Made by a program: the position numbers and the translations under genes. A DNA stretch of 64,000 bases. Source: Sphingobacterium athyrii. Lineage in GTDB: Bacteria; Bacteroidota; Bacteroidia; Sphingobacteriales; Sphingobacteriaceae. Location of the stretch: positions 1,422,971-1,486,970 of the forward strand of contig NZ_QCXX01000001.1 of the NCBI RefSeq assembly GCF_003071065.1, in the 5' to 3' direction. Below, piece by piece: positions 1 through 8,253 of this stretch. Every line of letters begins with the position of its first letter. Positions within the stretch are counted from its first letter, which is position 1. Under the pieces are notes generated by a model. It was not told the DNA's origin. It searched no databases and worked only from the letters and a program-made list of their open reading frames with translations.

Positions 1-113
1 GAAACACAAAATGCTGCATAAGCCAAATTCATATCGGCATCTTGTGTGAGCAACATGGCCAATAATCCCAAAAGAGTAATCACAAAGGCTGAAATTGTAG
101 CTTTAAGAACCAT
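1..113 (-). CDS. N-terminus of a small membrane protein, cut by window edge
   Basis: The minus strand opens with ATG at 113 and reads on to the window edge: a Met-Val-Leu-Lys start followed by a hydrophobic stretch typical of a membrane helix or signal anchor. Only about 37 codons are visible, so no family can be assigned. The rest of the gene lies outside the window. It could also be a chance reading frame, but the hydrophobic N-terminus directly after an ATG argues for a real gene. Confidence 0.45.
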   Translation of the reverse strand, partial: MVLKATISAFVITLLGLLAMLLTQDADMNLAYAAFCV

Positions 114-329
114 ATATGGATTTTATTATTTATTGATAAATATATAGCGGCCCCCTGTCTACATGTCGATCCAAATTCCCAATTTGACAAACAAGAACAA
201 CTTTCCCCAAAAGTAATAAGAAATGGAATTATATGTACAAAACAATTCATATTCAAGGGAATTCAATACATATTCGTTCTTTTTTTGCAAATCACTTAAA
301 ATACCGGCGATCAAAACAGTATTCTCCTT

Positions 330-830
330 ATGTCAGATCGGAATGGATACGTCATAAACTGCATACAGTTTATAACAAACCGGATGCAGTTTAAAACAAA
401 CCCAATACAGTTTACGACAAACCCGATGCAGTTTACGACAAACCAGATGCAGTTTATAACAAACCCAATACAGTTTACGACAAACCCGATGCAGTTTACA
501 ACAAACCCGATACAGTTTACAACAAACCCGATACAGTTTACAACAAACCCGACACAGTTTACAACAAACCCGACACAGTTTACAACAAACCCGACACAGT
601 TTACAACAAACCCGACACAGTTTACAACAAACCCGACACAGTTTACGACAAACCCGACACAGTTTACGACAAACCCGACACAGTTTACGACAAACCCGAC
701 ACAGTTTACGACAAACCGGATACAGCTTACGACAAACAGGATACAGTTTACGACAGACCGGATGCAGTTTACAACAAACCCGATGCAGTTTACGACAACC
801 GGTCTGTCGTCACTGGTTGCACTTCTGTAG
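330..830 (+). CDS. Low-complexity heptapeptide-repeat ORF (doubtful gene)
   Basis: An ATG-started frame of 166 codons runs straight through the 21-bp tandem repeat and encodes about 21 copies of a heptad of the form (P/R)-(T/M/I)-Q-F-T-T-N. It has no signal peptide or recognisable domain, and the 8 codons after the repeat look random. Because the repeat unit is a multiple of three, any frame free of stops in one unit stays open, so the open frame alone is weak evidence for translation. A second forward frame (T-V-Y-D/N-K-P-D heptads) is also open over most of the array but lacks a start. No clear ribosome-binding site was seen. Probably non-coding. Confidence 0.2.
   Translation: MSDRNGYVINCIQFITNRMQFKTNPIQFTTNPMQFTTNQMQFITNPIQFTTNPMQFTTNPIQFTTNPIQFTTNPTQFTTNPTQFTTNPTQFTTNPTQFTTNPTQFTTNPTQFTTNPTQFTTNPTQFTTNRIQLTTNRIQFTTDRMQFTTNPMQFTTTGLSSLVALL
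363..803 (+). repeat. 21-bp minisatellite, about 21 tandem copies
   Basis: A head-to-tail array of a 21-bp unit with core ACAGTTTACRACAAACCCGA. The eight units in the middle are nearly identical, differing mainly at one A/G position. Units at both ends carry more substitutions (ATG or ATA instead of ACA, CGG or CAG instead of CCC, TTATAA instead of TTACAA). Identical centre with diverged flanks is the usual signature of copy-number expansion by slippage or unequal exchange. There are no spacers, so this is not a CRISPR. Function is unknown; flanks hold no recognisable mobile element. Confidence 0.97.
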
Positions 831-840
831 CGCGCAGCCC

Positions 841-1127
841 AGTCAAGAGCTCACGTTTACGTCGTTCACAATGACAACATTTAAAATGATGATTTGAATG
901 AGCCAAAGAGGCTTCAGCGCTACCGCCATACCCCTTTGCGACAGAGTCCTTTGAAAAGGAGTGCTTCCGGTCAATACAAAGCTGATCCTATCATTTAAAA
1001 ATCCTTTTGAGCAGAATATCGATAGGATATTTAACAATTACCATCGCCCACCAAGCATTCAATGCGATCGAATGTTATCAGACAGGCGATGGTTACCTGA
1101 AAAAATTTGCTGTCAATATATGCGGTG
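841..1127. other. Intergenic stretch without recognisable gene
   Basis: Between the minisatellite and the VOC gene there are only short frames with atypical composition. No RNA gene, terminator or mobile-element end was recognised here. Confidence 0.5.
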
Positions 1128-1532
1128 TTAAGCACCGGGAAATTTACTCATATCCATATAAAATATCTCCCAGGTATGGCCATCATAATCTTCCACCTTT
1201 CTTAATTGCATAAAGCCATGATCCATCATTGGCATAGGCTCTGTTCCTCCTGCCGCTAGCCCTTTTTCAACAATTTCATTTACCCGCTCCACACTCTCTA
1301 CGGAGAGAGCAAATAGTGCAGCAATATGACTTTTTGTATCTGCTATCGGTTTATTCGTAAAGGATTTAAATTTATCATGGGTCATGATCATAACAAAAAT
1401 ATGCTCACTCCATACCATACATTTAGAGTCATCATCGCAAAATTGTAGATTTACCTCAAAACCTAATTGAGTATAAAAATTCATTGATTTGTTTACATCC
1501 GCCACAGCGAGATTAATAAATACCTGTTTCAT
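1128..1532 (-). CDS. VOC-family (glyoxalase/bleomycin-resistance-like) protein
   Basis: A 134-residue protein with the beta-alpha-beta-beta-beta layout of vicinal-oxygen-chelate proteins: it begins K-Q-V-F-I-N-L-A-V-A-D-V and has the N-F-Y-T-Q-L-G-F segment typical of the first module (residues 17-25), and ends with D-Y-D-G-H-T-W-E-I-F-Y-M-D (about 115-127), where H and E sit at the usual metal-ligand end. The subfamily resembles the extradiol-dioxygenase-like 'lactoylglutathione lyase-related' proteins common in Bacteroidota; substrate cannot be told. It stands alone, with a gene-poor upstream region. Confidence 0.85.
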   Translation of the reverse strand: MKQVFINLAVADVNKSMNFYTQLGFEVNLQFCDDDSKCMVWSEHIFVMIMTHDKFKSFTNKPIADTKSHIAALFALSVESVERVNEIVEKGLAAGGTEPMPMMDHGFMQLRKVEDYDGHTWEIFYMDMSKFPGA

Positions 1533-1711
1533 CTTTTAAATTTTTAATTGCTATCGATAACACAAAATTGCGCATTATGGTTTACAAAAATCTTAGCATA
1601 AGACAATAAAATTCGAGTCTAATTAAAATACCATATCAGCTGGCAGAATGAAGCTACAAAAGCTATATTTGTCTAAATACTAAGTATAATGTTATCCTTT
1701 AATTCTTAAAC

Positions 1712-2095
1712 ATGATCATCATAAGAACTTTCGGTGTTATTTTGCTCTTGTTAGGTTTATTTCTAGCATACGGGCTATCCAAAGACAGCAGGCTGATGCT
1801 CTTTGGTAGCAAAATTAAAGCCGATGTCATTGGGATAGACAGTGTAAAAAACAAGCGTTTCGGATACGTACATTATCCGATCCTCCAATTCAATTATAAA
1901 CAAAAACAAGTTCGTCTAGTGAAGGATTTAAGTAGTATTAATCCCAAAAAAGTACCTACTCATATGGAAGTATATTATGAGGAAGATATCGGTATAAGTG
2001 ATGGTTTTACCTATATATATGCCATCTTTTCTATTATGAGTATCATCATGATAATCTTTGGCATCATAGCTATTCGTACCAAATACCCACATTAA
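1712..2095 (+). CDS. DUF3592-like two-helix membrane protein
   Basis: A 127-residue protein with one membrane helix at each end (about 4-22 and 101-121) and a soluble beta-rich middle of about 75 residues. The core pattern (K-A-D-V-I-G-I-D followed by H-Y-P-I-L-Q-F-N-Y and later V-Y-Y) is that of DUF3592 proteins, in which a small beta domain is held between two helices. Biochemical role is unknown for the family. It converges on the minus-strand gene that ends 11 bases downstream. Assignment rests on pattern, not on a search. Confidence 0.75.
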   Translation: MIIIRTFGVILLLLGLFLAYGLSKDSRLMLFGSKIKADVIGIDSVKNKRFGYVHYPILQFNYKQKQVRLVKDLSSINPKKVPTHMEVYYEEDIGISDGFTYIYAIFSIMSIIMIIFGIIAIRTKYPH

Positions 2096-2106
2096 CCTAT
2101 ATCAAC

Positions 2107-2628
2107 TTATTTGGAAAGCTCGGTAAGTTCTGCTTGGGAGAATATATGCTCCCCTTTGAGATAACTATTCGCATCCTTCAGGTAGATATAAATTATTTTT
2201 CTTGCTTCTGGATTAGGCAGCTTATATAGGTTATGTACCAAAAACTGCTTATCCCGCAACCGGTCCTTACTGTAGTTCAAAAAAGATGGCGCATGTGTCT
2301 GTACACTCCAACGGATAAAACGTAAATCGATATTATCAGGATATTTGATGATAACCGATTCCAATAATTTCTTACCTTTTTTAAACTGCCCCAACTTTGA
2401 AAAGGGATTTCCCATATGCTTTGCCCAAAGAATCTGATAAGCGGCAAGGTACCCTTTTTCTGTTGCGGTATTTGCCATAGCTTCCAATGTTTTCAAATTG
2501 GCCTCACAGAGTTTTTTATCTTTAACCGCTGCGGCATAATCAGCCCGCATTTTGTCTACATTTATTTGTCCGAAACAACAAATTGTACTTAATATAAAAG
2601 AAACACAAACAAAAAAACGTATTACCAT
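2107..2628 (-). CDS. Secreted protein of unknown function
   Basis: A 173-residue product with an N-terminal signal peptide (hydrophobic V-S-F-I-L-S-T-I-C-C-F-G, probable cleavage before Q-I-N near residue 21). The mature part is helical, with A/L/K-rich segments such as the K-L-G-Q-F-K-K-G-K-K-L-L-E stretch followed by a Y-P-D-N turn, which resembles a single TPR-like hairpin, but no repeat array is evident. It is likely exported to the periplasm. It lies in the minus-strand block 2107-5164. No enzyme motif was seen. Confidence 0.75.
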   Translation of the reverse strand: MVIRFFVCVSFILSTICCFGQINVDKMRADYAAAVKDKKLCEANLKTLEAMANTATEKGYLAAYQILWAKHMGNPFSKLGQFKKGKKLLESVIIKYPDNIDLRFIRWSVQTHAPSFLNYSKDRLRDKQFLVHNLYKLPNPEARKIIYIYLKDANSYLKGEHIFSQAELTELSK

Positions 2629-2889
2629 TCCAGATTCGATTAAATAAAATCAGCGTATCATCCAAGTGAATTCAAAAATAAATTGTCTCATCAGATTATT
2701 TACGAAGATTGCCGTTCCAATATAAAATTTATCCTGGGGTCTTCAACCCTATTCTAGTTCATAACAATAATTAAAGCATCAGAGTTTTCTTATTTTTCTT
2801 TTTCATCAAAAACTGCTTTCTCTCGTTTGCCTGTCAAAGGCCATCGCAAACCAGCTGTCCCCTTCTTCATCTTAAGCTTCAACACGCCT

Positions 2890-3645
2890 CTATTCTTCAA
2901 ACATTCTCGCATCATAGCTTTTGATCACAAAACCACCATGCAAGTATCTCGCTTTTCTCGTTATTTTCTTCCCATCCGATTGACGAGAAAAAGAGTAAGA
3001 GATTTCCTTATTTTTTGCGTCGAATTTTATGGGTATCGGCGCATAGGACTTTAAGTGATCCTTATGCAATTGATCACTTTCTGGAGAAGGTATGTTCTGC
3101 AACAGGCTTTCATCAACATTTGTCCAGCTACACACCGATAAAAAATGATTATTAGAATCAATCAATCCCGAATTATCTTCATACAAGTGAGCCTTATAAC
3201 AGGAAAAAGATAGCTCATCCATTCTTTTGATGAGTAAATACCTATGCTGATCAAGCGAATAGAGCGCATAGAAGTAATCAAAGGTTCTTTCTTGCTTATG
3301 GATCACCTGCTTGTTTTTCAGCACATAATTCCAATGTTCAAAATTATTTCTGAGGGTAAACAGCTCATACTCCCCAGATTTTTTGAAACTAAACGCTGAA
3401 TTTAAACTATCCAACACCCTTCCAAAGGTTTTAAAACGTACGATATCCTCTTGCTCAAGTGCTTGAATTAATCGTCCCTCAAATGCTTTGGAAAGGGTAG
3501 CTTTGGTGTCCGAGTCTTGATTGGAAATCGCTGAGTTAAAATCAAGCAATGCCTGTACAAGCTTTAACTCTTGGTCGCTCTGTCCATAGGACACCTGTTT
3601 AGCTTGAAGCAATAACATCAACAGCACTAATTTAAGCAGTCTCAT
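2890..3645 (-). CDS. Secreted protein of unknown function
   Basis: A 251-residue protein with a clear signal peptide (M-R-L-L-K then a leucine-rich core, probable cleavage after S-Y-G near residue 21). The mature protein is polar, with no catalytic signature and no transmembrane helix. It ends in a beta-rich stretch with R-K-A-R-Y-L-H-G-G-F. It lies 12 bases downstream of the DUF6882-like gene on the same strand, so the two are likely co-transcribed. No family was recognised. Confidence 0.75.
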   Translation of the reverse strand: MRLLKLVLLMLLLQAKQVSYGQSDQELKLVQALLDFNSAISNQDSDTKATLSKAFEGRLIQALEQEDIVRFKTFGRVLDSLNSAFSFKKSGEYELFTLRNNFEHWNYVLKNKQVIHKQERTFDYFYALYSLDQHRYLLIKRMDELSFSCYKAHLYEDNSGLIDSNNHFLSVCSWTNVDESLLQNIPSPESDQLHKDHLKSYAPIPIKFDAKNKEISYSFSRQSDGKKITRKARYLHGGFVIKSYDARMFEE

Positions 3646-3657
3646 TTGTCCGAGTTT

Positions 3658-4446
3658 CTACCCTTTGAGATTAGAAAGACGCGATAGCTCATCAAAGTCC
3701 GCGGTGATGGTGTCCCTTCCTTTTGTCGCTATAAGCCTTGCTCCCTGTTCCGATATTTTATACCCTTTTTCATCCAGATACCGCTGCAAAGCTATCTTAT
3801 GATCCATTTCAAATTGGGAAATTAACTGCGGAAAGACAGACAATATCCGCAGATGATCATCTTGACGCTGACGGTCTATAACATCACTTTTGATTGTCAC
3901 CAGCATTGCCCCCTGTCCATAATCAGCAATATAATAAGCACTTGCATCAAACATTCCCGAAGCGATCAAACCAATGCGATGCAACTCGTCTTTGGAAAAA
4001 TCAAAGCTACTACTGCTGAACAGATCAATCCCTTGATCTTCACCATATTTTTTCAGTTGAAGAGCCTGCTGCATAATATGTTCAGAAAGACCAGATTTCG
4101 TATTTGCCCATGCCCAAAGCCAAGTTTCGGACGAATGCGAAAAAGTCCCTAAGACCTGAATCGGAAAATCAAGGTTTGGTCCAAAACTAATCTCTTCTTT
4201 GGTCATATCAATATTCCAATTATTATTACCGATGACCGTTGCAAAATCATACTGTTTATCAAAGGCAATTCCACCAAACCGTTCAATCAATTCCTGTTCT
4301 GTGCAACAGGCCAAGCTATCTTCTGGCTCCTTTGTAGACGTAACCTGTTCCACTTTAGCGCCTTGCTCTACCTTAGCTCCTTGTTCTGCTTCGGTACCCT
4401 GTCCTATTTTAGTACCCTTTCCAAAAAGTTTGTTTAAAAATCCCAT
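3658..4446 (-). CDS. DUF6882-like cytoplasmic protein with short N-terminal repeats
   Basis: A 262-residue protein. After an M-G-F-L-N-K-L-F-G-K start comes a low-complexity stretch with near-tandem E-Q-G-A-K-V units (about residues 18-35), then a globular domain containing F-S-H-S-S-E-T-W-L-W-A-W-A-N and a later F-D-A-S-A-Y-Y-I segment. The W-x-W-A-W-A-N pattern followed by an A-x-x-L-x-x-Y-G-E helix is what I recall from DUF6882. Function of that family is unknown. The gene sits 10 bases downstream of the leucine-rich-repeat gene and 12 bases upstream of a secreted protein, suggesting an operon. Confidence 0.75.
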   Translation of the reverse strand: MGFLNKLFGKGTKIGQGTEAEQGAKVEQGAKVEQVTSTKEPEDSLACCTEQELIERFGGIAFDKQYDFATVIGNNNWNIDMTKEEISFGPNLDFPIQVLGTFSHSSETWLWAWANTKSGLSEHIMQQALQLKKYGEDQGIDLFSSSSFDFSKDELHRIGLIASGMFDASAYYIADYGQGAMLVTIKSDVIDRQRQDDHLRILSVFPQLISQFEMDHKIALQRYLDEKGYKISEQGARLIATKGRDTITADFDELSRLSNLKG

Positions 4447-4456
4447 AATTATTTCT

Positions 4457-5164
4457 CTATTTTTTCAATTCAGCCAGCAATTCTGCCCTTCTAAAACTCT
4501 CCCCATTAATTGTCAGTACGATTTCATCGATCTGTTTTAAATCAGCTACTATTTTAAGCAATTCATTTTTTCTATCTATTTTGATTTTCTTATTGATAAA
4601 AAATTCATGAATATAAAGTGTGTTCAGTTTCGGAATGGTCTTTAACTCAGCCAGATCTTTCAATTGAAACATATTCGTTAACCGCAATTCAACTAATTGA
4701 TCCAATTTAGCAAAATCAATTAATTTTTTTGAATTGAGTTCAAACAAAGCAATGCGTTCGAGTCCGGAAAAATCACGCAGGAAAGATAAATGATCCATCT
4801 TTGATACCGAGGAAATTTCGAGATTCCGTAACAAGGGCAGATGGGGAATGGTTAAATGATCAATTTTAGAAGTAAAACCTTCCAGACGCAGTGATTCTAG
4901 CTCCAGTTCCTGCAAAAAATCCAATGTATTTACAGCTCCCCTATTACTAATATACAATTGCTTAAGTGCCTTACAATTGGCTAGTAGCGATAAATCCTTA
5001 ACACTTCCCGCAATTAATAAATTGCGCAAATTCCTGATTTTCTCGATAAATTTTAGCGAAATGCTCGTATAAAAAAACAGTTCCAATTTCTCAATCTGTT
5101 CGATAGGTTGATCTTTGAGAATATCTAAGTCTTTTGCGCTATTGATCTCAATCGCTAATTCCAT
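4457..5164 (-). CDS. Leucine-rich-repeat protein
   Basis: Starting at ATG 5164 the product is 235 residues (M-E-L-A-I-E-I-N). A longer frame from 5239 exists but its extra N-terminus looks unlike the rest and would run through a likely regulatory site. The sequence is built of irregular leucine-rich repeats of roughly 22-25 residues (for example L-R-N-L-L-I-A, L-K-Q-L-Y-I-S, L-E-S-L-R-L-E, L-R-N-L-E-I-S, L-V-E-L-R-L-T, L-N-T-L-Y-I-H). No signal peptide is seen, so it is probably cytoplasmic. Such proteins act as binding scaffolds; partner unknown. It is the first gene of the minus-strand block down to 2107. Confidence 0.8.
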   Translation of the reverse strand: MELAIEINSAKDLDILKDQPIEQIEKLELFFYTSISLKFIEKIRNLRNLLIAGSVKDLSLLANCKALKQLYISNRGAVNTLDFLQELELESLRLEGFTSKIDHLTIPHLPLLRNLEISSVSKMDHLSFLRDFSGLERIALFELNSKKLIDFAKLDQLVELRLTNMFQLKDLAELKTIPKLNTLYIHEFFINKKIKIDRKNELLKIVADLKQIDEIVLTINGESFRRAELLAELKK

Positions 5165-5224
5165 AGTACTTATTTTTATGCTTAACTCAAATATACTGAA
5201 TGCAATAACCAACCTAATTACGCA

Positions 5225-5255
5225 TTTACAATCCGTCAAAATCGTTTATGATTCG
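5225..5255. promoter_or_regulatory. Direct pair of TTTAYRATYCG sites upstream of LytTR operon
   Basis: TTTACAATCCG (5225-5235) and TTTATGATTCG (5245-5255) lie 20 bp apart, start to start, in the 213-bp gap between the divergent LRR gene and the LytTR regulator gene. The same 11-mer (TTTACGATTCG, plus its inverted copy) occurs at 8163-8189 just upstream of the next secreted-protein gene. LytTR domains commonly bind pairs of direct repeats about two helical turns apart, so this is a candidate autoregulatory site. The link to this regulator is inference. Confidence 0.45.
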
Positions 5256-5377
5256 TGAAATAACTAAATATAAAATGGACGATCGGTATCGGAAATTGAA
5301 AGGAATAGCGCAAATTCTAAATGAATTAGATTTTTTTACCCACAATTATTATTTTTACCGAACAGAAAAGTAAAAAA

Positions 5378-6121
5378 ATGATAACAGTCGCGATAATAGA
5401 AGATGAACCCGCTGTCCGTAAGGAAATCAGTTACCTCATACAGGAGGAAACCGACACAGAACTAATTGGTTGGAGTGACAGTGTCAAAACCGCTGTAAAG
5501 CTAATTGAAGAAAAGCAACCCGATGTGATTATGATGGATATTCAGCTTAAGGATGGTACAGCTTTCGATCTTCTAAAAAAACTCCATGTTATCCCACAGA
5601 ACGTCATATTCATCACAGCATATAACCATTTTGCCATCAAAGCGATCAAGTATGGTGCGTTAGACTACTTGTTAAAACCAGTTGACCAAACTGAATTAAG
5701 AGAAGCTTTAGAACGCTACCGCCGTCGCAGCGATAACAATCCGCAATGGATGCAACAATTAAATATGGCACAAAGTGCAATGCACCATGGCGATTTACCT
5801 GAAAGTATAGCTTTGACATCCATTCATAATGTGCGTATTGTTGCTGTTCATGACATCGTCTATTGTAAAGGTGATGGCCCATATACTTTTTTCTTTCTGA
5901 GTGACGGTTCCAAAGAACTTATATCCAAACCGCTGAAATATTATGAAGAACTATTACCCGCCCCATATTTCCTACGTACCCATCAATCCTATCTGGTAAA
6001 CCGCAAGTATATAACTGGCGTTAACCGTTCCGAGTATATCGTATTAAAAAACAAAGAAGAAATACCTATTTCATCACGGCGGAGAAATGTAATTTTAACC
6101 CAGCTTTTCCCAGAGAAATGA
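5378..6121 (+). CDS. LytTR-family response regulator
   Basis: A 247-residue two-domain regulator. The N-terminal receiver domain (about 1-120) has the acidic pair D9/E10, the phosphoacceptor D54 in V-I-M-M-D-I-Q, T80 in F-I-T-A-Y-N and K100 in L-L-K-P. The C-terminal LytTR DNA-binding domain (about 140-247) shows the V-Y-C-K-G-D-G-P-Y-T segment, F-L-R-T-H-Q-S-Y-L-V-N and the terminal P-I-S-S-R-R-R motif. Its stop overlaps the sensor-kinase ATG by 4 bases (ATGA), so the two are translationally coupled and are surely partners. Likely cytoplasmic, controlling its own operon and neighbours through the 11-mer sites at 5225 and 8163. Confidence 0.95.
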   Translation: MITVAIIEDEPAVRKEISYLIQEETDTELIGWSDSVKTAVKLIEEKQPDVIMMDIQLKDGTAFDLLKKLHVIPQNVIFITAYNHFAIKAIKYGALDYLLKPVDQTELREALERYRRRSDNNPQWMQQLNMAQSAMHHGDLPESIALTSIHNVRIVAVHDIVYCKGDGPYTFFFLSDGSKELISKPLKYYEELLPAPYFLRTHQSYLVNRKYITGVNRSEYIVLKNKEEIPISSRRRNVILTQLFPEK

Positions 6122-8037
6122 GTTATCCGTTACGAAGTATTTTCTTTTTGCTGCTTATTTTACATATTGTAGCTTGCGACAAAAGACCGACGCTTTCTTC
6201 CCAAAAACATGACGCTGTTTTAGCGCAGCTCAAGGAACTCGAAGACAAAAAGTTGACGCCTACAAACGGTGACTCACTCAAGAGCGCCTGGCGGCAGCTT
6301 GGCGAAAATCCTGATGTAAAGAATGATACCGTATTCTACGCAAAAGTTAAATATAATACCGCTCGGCTATATGCTATGCTTCAACAAGATTCCGCCGGCT
6401 TTTTTGTGGAGCAGGCACTTGAATTGATCGAACCTACCGCTGGTAATCTAAAATATAAAGCACTTATTTATAATGGTATTGGCAATATCCGCAGTGCCGA
6501 AGCAAAAGAACGAGAAGCAGGCTATTACTACAACAAAGCTGCTGCAATCGTTCTCTCAGACAGCACGGCAGGGCTTTCTGCGGAAGCGAAATCGGCCATA
6601 TTGCTTGCCGCGGCACAAAATAATCTGAGCTCATTTCAATATAACCTCGCTGAAAAAATGAATCGGGCAGCATTCACGCTTTCAGATTCCCTTCCAGAGG
6701 AACACATCAATCGTCAACGTGTATTTGTACAGATGATTCAGACCCTAAATGCATTACAGAAGCCTGCCAAAGAAATCGCTCCTTATCTCCAGAAACTGGA
6801 GGATCTGCATCGTGTATTTCCAGATAAGTATAATATCAGCTTTTTATACGATTCGAAAATACAGTACTTTGAAACAACGCAACAGCAAGATTCCTTGCTA
6901 CATTACCAACTGCTGAAAATAAAAATTGATGAGCAACTGAGCAATATCAAAGAGTCATCTGTGTTGATGAATAATCTGTTTGTAAACTACTGCAATGTTG
7001 CAGCAATTTATGTGCTATTTAAGAAGCCCGTGCAAGCAGCTCAATATATTGTAAAAGCCAAACAGCTTAGAACACAATTCCCCAAATTGATCTTTCCGCA
7101 TAATGAAATACTCTTTCAAAAAAGCTTAGCCGAACTGTACCGGTTACAGGGAAAAAAGGAAGAAGCAATAGCCGTCCTAAATAATATTGTTCAATTACAG
7201 AAAAATGTCTATCATTCGGAAAACACACAAGCTATTGCCGAAATGAATGCATTGTATCAACTACAGGCCAAAGATCAATCCATTCGCACATTGAATGAAA
7301 GCATTAAGATCAATAAACTACAGTTACAACAAAATCGCCTGTGGCTGGTAATATCTTCTTTGGGCCTTATCCTATTGATTATTATATTATTCTTTTTATA
7401 CTATAGTTTCCGTCAGCGACGCCTAAGCCAGGAGAAAGAAAAAGTCCTGCTGCAACAGCAATTACTGCGCACACAGATGGAACCACATTTTATTTTCAAC
7501 ACCTTAGCAGCACTACAGAGTTTTGTGCGATTAGATAAGAAAGAAAGTGCCATCAAGTATCTCAATCGCTTTAGTCGTTTGTTGCGGAGCAATCTGGAGT
7601 TAAGTCGAGAGAATCTGGTACCTTTAAATGAAGAGATCGAAGCACTGGAAAATTATCTGACCTTGCAACAAATGCGCTTTGAAGATGCATTTACGTACCA
7701 CATTACGCAGCCGGACGAACAGGATCTCAGTGCCATTATGGTACCTCCGATGTTGATACAGCCTTATGTCGAGAATGCAATCTTACATGGTATTGACCTC
7801 GAAACCTGTAAAGGTAATATCGACATTCATTTCCAATTAGATGGGGATATTTTAGCTGTGGACATCCTTGATAGTGGTAAGTCTGAGCCAAATATCCAAG
7901 AAACTCCACATCGCTCACTTTCGGGAACAATTAGTCACGAACGCATGCAACTCCTAGGCAGAAAAGCAAGCATAAAAATCACGAAAAATCCGGAAGGAGG
8001 GACACTGGTCAAGTTACAAATACCCGTTACATCCTGA
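6118..8037 (+). CDS. TPR-containing sensor histidine kinase (His_kinase/LytS type)
   Basis: A 639-residue kinase. It starts with a lipoprotein-like signal (hydrophobic core then H-I-V-A-C, Cys at about 21), followed by a periplasmic helical region of about 380 residues with TPR-like repeats, one membrane helix (about 408-430), a short coiled coil and the catalytic part: M-E-P-H457-F-I-F-N-T-L (phosphoacceptor) and a C-terminal ATPase region with P-P-M-L-I-Q-P-Y-V-E-N-A-I-L-H-G (N box). This is the usual Bacteroidota architecture of LytTR partners. It overlaps the regulator gene by 4 bases. The signal sensed is unknown. Confidence 0.95.
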   Translation: MSYPLRSIFFLLLILHIVACDKRPTLSSQKHDAVLAQLKELEDKKLTPTNGDSLKSAWRQLGENPDVKNDTVFYAKVKYNTARLYAMLQQDSAGFFVEQALELIEPTAGNLKYKALIYNGIGNIRSAEAKEREAGYYYNKAAAIVLSDSTAGLSAEAKSAILLAAAQNNLSSFQYNLAEKMNRAAFTLSDSLPEEHINRQRVFVQMIQTLNALQKPAKEIAPYLQKLEDLHRVFPDKYNISFLYDSKIQYFETTQQQDSLLHYQLLKIKIDEQLSNIKESSVLMNNLFVNYCNVAAIYVLFKKPVQAAQYIVKAKQLRTQFPKLIFPHNEILFQKSLAELYRLQGKKEEAIAVLNNIVQLQKNVYHSENTQAIAEMNALYQLQAKDQSIRTLNESIKINKLQLQQNRLWLVISSLGLILLIIILFFLYYSFRQRRLSQEKEKVLLQQQLLRTQMEPHFIFNTLAALQSFVRLDKKESAIKYLNRFSRLLRSNLELSRENLVPLNEEIEALENYLTLQQMRFEDAFTYHITQPDEQDLSAIMVPPMLIQPYVENAILHGIDLETCKGNIDIHFQLDGDILAVDILDSGKSEPNIQETPHRSLSGTISHERMQLLGRKASIKITKNPEGGTLVKLQIPVTS

Positions 8038-8162
8038 CTTTTTTTGATCGAACTATGCCTGCTCATTGCCTTGCTATTTTGGGCAATGAAGAATGATACA
8101 ATGAGTTTATTTCAACAAACGAGCACATAGATCATACATCAAATCTACCGGATTGATATTTG

Positions 8163-8189
8163 CGAATCGTAAAAACTATTTACGATTCG
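8163..8189. promoter_or_regulatory. Perfect 11-bp inverted repeat CGAATCGTAAA/TTTACGATTCG
   Basis: Arms CGAATCGTAAA (8163-8173) and TTTACGATTCG (8179-8189) are exact reverse complements around a 5-bp spacer, 65 bp before the ATG of the next secreted-protein gene. There is no T-run, so it is not a terminator; it more likely is a protein-binding site. It matches the pair of 11-mers at 5225-5255 upstream of the LytTR operon. A weaker 7-bp hairpin CATTGCC/GGCAATG sits nearby at 8064-8088. Confidence 0.5.
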
Positions 8190-8253
8190 TAAATATCACT
8201 GTTTTAGCAAGCATTCCTTTCTTAGCTTTGATAAATTCAGTAATGGTCTATAC

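Noticed and set aside
363-803. CRISPR array
   Set aside because: Units are contiguous 21-mers with no spacers, and no cas genes are present in the window.
843-1213. Short ORFs on both strands (64 and 68 codons)
   Set aside because: Composition is irregular, they have no recognisable start signals or family resemblance, and one overlaps the VOC gene antisense.
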